DNA of 43,315 nt from Alphaproteobacteria bacterium (GTDB lineage Bacteria > Pseudomonadota > Alphaproteobacteria > Rhizobiales > Hyphomicrobiaceae). This document shows positions 41,262-43,315 of the stretch, one piece after another. The first letter of the stretch is position 1. The number at the start of each line of letters is the position of its first letter. The notes under the pieces are model-generated. The model searched no databases. It was not told the DNA's origin and saw only the letters and a list, made by a program, of their open reading frames with translations. The stretch spans positions 1 through 43,315 of the forward strand of contig JAHZKP010000060.1 in NCBI GenBank assembly GCA_022600345.1, written 5' to 3'. The position numbers and the translations under genes are program-made.

Positions 41262-42536
41262 TCAGTCATTGCGGCGATTGACGCCGGGCATGGTGATCGG
41301 TGTCACGTTTTTATCTGGGGACGGTGTTGGAGCGGCGGGCAATGGTGGGGGCTGTTGTGAAAAGCGCTCTTCCATCTGGCGGTAGATTTCTGCGCCCCGC
41401 ATAACGTCAGCTGCACTCATGGTTTCGGCATCAAGGTCGACGCCGCCATGACGACGGATAGCGCCTTCAACGATGATCATAATGAAAATGAGTACTGCTG
41501 GCAGGAGGTCGATTGAGATGGCGCCGGCCCAACTGGGAAGGAAGTCGTTGGCGTATCGCAGGACTGCTTCGGGTGGTGAGAGCGGTTGAAAGCGCGCTGG
41601 GGTTACTGGTTCGCGCTGAAGGATTTCGTCGGCGGCAGCTGAGAGTGCGCGGCTTTGTGCTCTTAGCGCGGTTTCGACCCGGCTGACGACTTCTGTCTGG
41701 CGCTCTTGCAGGGAAGCGTCCTGACCGTCTGCAATGGGGGCAATGAAGGTCTTGCCGAGATCTTCGGCGGCGCGTTTTACTGAGGGGGCAACGGATGTTT
41801 GCTGTAGTGAGGTAATCTGGCCGATCAGTTTTAGGGTTTCTTCGCCGAATGCGTTGGCGCGTGCCTCAATGGGCCCGGAGTTTGAGATCAGTTCGCGCAT
41901 TCGCGACAGGTTGCGGCCACCCGATTCGTACTTGCGTTTGACTTCGCCACGGCTCTCGTCGACTTCGAGCGACAAGCGGTTCAGCTCGGTCGACATCTGA
42001 GCGAGTAGTTGAACAACGGTTCCCGAACCTGAGGTGCCGGTCAGGGCGCCTGTTGAGCGTTCATTCTGGGCGAGGCTGGCGAAGCGTTTGGAGGCGAGCT
42101 GGATGTCGGGCAGCAGGCTTTGGGCGGCCAGGGCGTTAGCGTGTGCCTGGTCGAGCTGCTGCTGATAGGTTTCGGTGGCGTTGGCCATGTGCTGTTCAAG
42201 GGCGGCGGAACCAGCGAGGGCTGCTGCGTTGAGCCAGCTGGACATGGCGATGATCATGCATGAGCCGATCAACATCGCTACAAACAGCCAGGCTCGAGCG
42301 CGTGCACTTTCTATGTGGGGTAGAAAGCGCATCAGGTAGGACCAGAAGGCATAGATGCCGACGGAGACGGCTACGGAGTAGATCACCGCTCCGAAGAACA
42401 CGACGGCTGCGTCACCGTTTAATAGCCCGCGCACACCCAGATAAGTATAGACGCCGCTGGCCAGTGCCAGGACGGCAAGCGTTACCTTGGTAGTTGTTTC
42501 AAGGCGGGCTTGGCCTAGTCTCAGCTGCTCTGCCAT
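41262..42536 (-). CDS. Hypothetical membrane protein with coiled-coil middle
   Basis: 424 residues, no recognised family. Three N-terminal membrane helices (TLAVLALASGVYTYLGV, VVFFGAVIYSVAVSVGIYAFW, WLFVAMLIGSCMIIAMSSW) are followed by about 220 residues rich in Ala, Gln, Glu and Leu likely to form coiled coils. A fourth helix (ISIDLLPAVLIFIMIIVEGAI) and a Pro-rich cytoplasmic tail close the protein. The middle part should therefore be periplasmic. Overall layout resembles chemoreceptor-like or scaffold proteins but no signalling hairpin is seen. It is upstream of, and probably co-transcribed with, the ClpP-fold gene. Confidence 0.78.
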   Translation of the reverse strand: MAEQLRLGQARLETTTKVTLAVLALASGVYTYLGVRGLLNGDAAVVFFGAVIYSVAVSVGIYAFWSYLMRFLPHIESARARAWLFVAMLIGSCMIIAMSSWLNAAALAGSAALEQHMANATETYQQQLDQAHANALAAQSLLPDIQLASKRFASLAQNERSTGALTGTSGSGTVVQLLAQMSTELNRLSLEVDESRGEVKRKYESGGRNLSRMRELISNSGPIEARANAFGEETLKLIGQITSLQQTSVAPSVKRAAEDLGKTFIAPIADGQDASLQERQTEVVSRVETALRAQSRALSAAADEILQREPVTPARFQPLSPPEAVLRYANDFLPSWAGAISIDLLPAVLIFIMIIVEGAIRRHGGVDLDAETMSAADVMRGAEIYRQMEERFSQQPPPLPAAPTPSPDKNVTPITMPGVNRRND

Positions 42537-42701
42537 TCAGTTGTTCCTGAAATTGTTCGATTTGCGCCCCTGACCAGTCTATGTCGGGCTACTTCGAGCG
42601 GTGTTCAAGCGATTGGATGGGGCAAAAAGAGGCGTTGAGAAGGCAGGCCAGGGGATTGGCACCCGGAATGAGGGAAATGATGGCGTCGTCGGCATTATAA
42701 G

Positions 42702-42737
42702 CAATAAGACGCCGGTCTGGTGGCCGACGTCTTATTG
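42702..42737 (-). terminator. Terminator-like hairpin after the right-hand von Willebrand A gene
   Basis: CAATAAGACG (42702-42711) and CGTCTTATTG (42728-42737) are perfect inverse complements with further pairing inside. The stem ends in a T-rich arm followed by CTTATAATG on the minus strand, about 45 bases after the stop of the minus-strand gene. Confidence 0.65.
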
Positions 42738-42781
42738 GGGTGGTTGGGTGGTCTTGTGGATTGAGGAGCGTGGGCTCGAAA

Positions 42782-43315
42782 TCAATCCGTCAACACAACA
42801 GACGTCAGTTTGACAGCGATGTCGCGGAAAGCTGTCACCAATTCCTGAGCGTTGAGCGTGTTGTAGAAGTGATCTAAGTCCGTGCCGCAGGATTTAAGTG
42901 TGTTCTCAGCGATGGTGCGTTCGGTACCTGAAAGCGAGTCCAGGTCGAAGGCGACGGAATAGATTTCGATTCCGGCTGCCTTCATGTTCGTGCATAATTG
43001 GACCGCCATGTCGGAGACTTCCTGCTGGTCCTGTCCGTCCCAACTGCGGTAAGCGTTATACACACCATCCGACATCAAAATCGCGACCTTGCGGAGTTTT
43101 GGGGCTCCGTTTGCCTGGATCTGGGTGAGTTGCGAATAGGGCGCAGGCGAACTTTGTCCGGTCCAGATGGTGTTCCAGTTCGGTGACAGGGTGTACCAGC
43201 TAAAGGCTGTGCCCAAAGCGCCGCCGGTTGGGCCGTATGCTTCAAAATTACTGATCTTGCTGTTGAGCGCGGATTTGTCAGATGACAGTGGGACAATCTG
43301 GTTGGCTTCACTGGC
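42782..43315 (-). CDS. C-terminal part of a von Willebrand A domain protein, TadG-like paralogue (truncated by window end)
   Basis: 177 residues are visible; the frame is open to the right edge. Segments TAFSWYTLSPNWN, KLRKVAILMSDGVYNAYRSW, MKAAGIEIYSVAFDL and LVTAFRDIAVKLTSVVLTD align with TAWTYYTLSPNWG, MLQKIAVLMTDGEYN, MKAQGITVYSVGFQL and LRQSFRDIALKISALHLSK of the gene at 29162-30601. It is thus very likely a membrane-anchored periplasmic protein of the same type. The N-terminal anchor and metal motif lie outside the window. Confidence 0.88.
   Translation of the reverse strand, partial: ASEANQIVPLSSDKSALNSKISNFEAYGPTGGALGTAFSWYTLSPNWNTIWTGQSSPAPYSQLTQIQANGAPKLRKVAILMSDGVYNAYRSWDGQDQQEVSDMAVQLCTNMKAAGIEIYSVAFDLDSLSGTERTIAENTLKSCGTDLDHFYNTLNAQELVTAFRDIAVKLTSVVLTD

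Noticed and set aside
1-43315. tRNA, rRNA and CRISPR loci
   Set aside because: No T-loop-like motif in a tRNA context, no rRNA-like stretch and no regularly spaced repeat-spacer array were seen on either strand.

Overview
The window looks like chromosomal DNA of an alphaproteobacterium, most likely of the order Hyphomicrobiales (Rhizobiales). The main reasons are the ChvI/ChvG two-component pair beside pckA and a truncated HPr kinase/EIIA/HPr phosphorelay, ahcY followed by a large PAS-type sensor kinase, and a PlcP-Agt type lipid-remodelling pair. GC content is high and no rRNA, tRNA, CRISPR or intact transposase was seen. Genus cannot be told from the sequence.

Left part (1-16.7 kb): a truncated acidic, repeat-bearing protein runs off the left edge, followed by a cold-shock protein, an IF-1 with a Gly-rich tail, a 280 bp MITE-like element, and a processive family-2 glycosyltransferase. 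A second, 320 bp MITE-like element lies before a periplasmic solute-binding protein. Next come plcP-agt (preceded by a Pho-box-like site) with a convergent diacylglycerol-kinase-like gene, which together form a plausible phosphate-starvation membrane-lipid exchange module. Then follow a MscS channel, a DUF2878 membrane protein, a BCCT transporter, a secreted DUF255/thioredoxin-DsbD-alpha fusion, an outer-membrane-barrel candidate and two bactofilins.

Middle (16.7-35.5 kb): a 7/21 bp repeat tract precedes a LuxR-type regulator and a LuxI-like synthase homologue, both lacking several residues that are normally invariant. This pair is the best candidate for an undescribed system. It is followed by a hypothetical protein, a HAD phosphatase, pyrE, and the metabolic/regulatory block pckA | chvI-chvG-hprK-EIIA-HPr. 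ChvG/ChvI (envelope stress, acid) and the HprK/EIIA/HPr relay probably report envelope and carbon/nitrogen state, with PckA as the adjacent gluconeogenic enzyme. Then come a small Cys-rich secreted protein, a TadG-like von Willebrand A protein, ahcY with a clear terminator, and an 847-residue PAS histidine kinase.

Right part (35.5-43.3 kb): a third MITE-like element marks a visible change in base composition, with the + strand becoming G-rich whichever strand is coding. This block holds an omega-amino-acid:pyruvate aminotransferase, a degenerate EAL-domain membrane protein, a TIGR01459-type HAD hydrolase, a membrane-anchored ClpP/crotonase-fold protein with a coiled-coil membrane partner, and the C-terminal part of a second von Willebrand A protein, a paralogue of the one at 29-30.6 kb.
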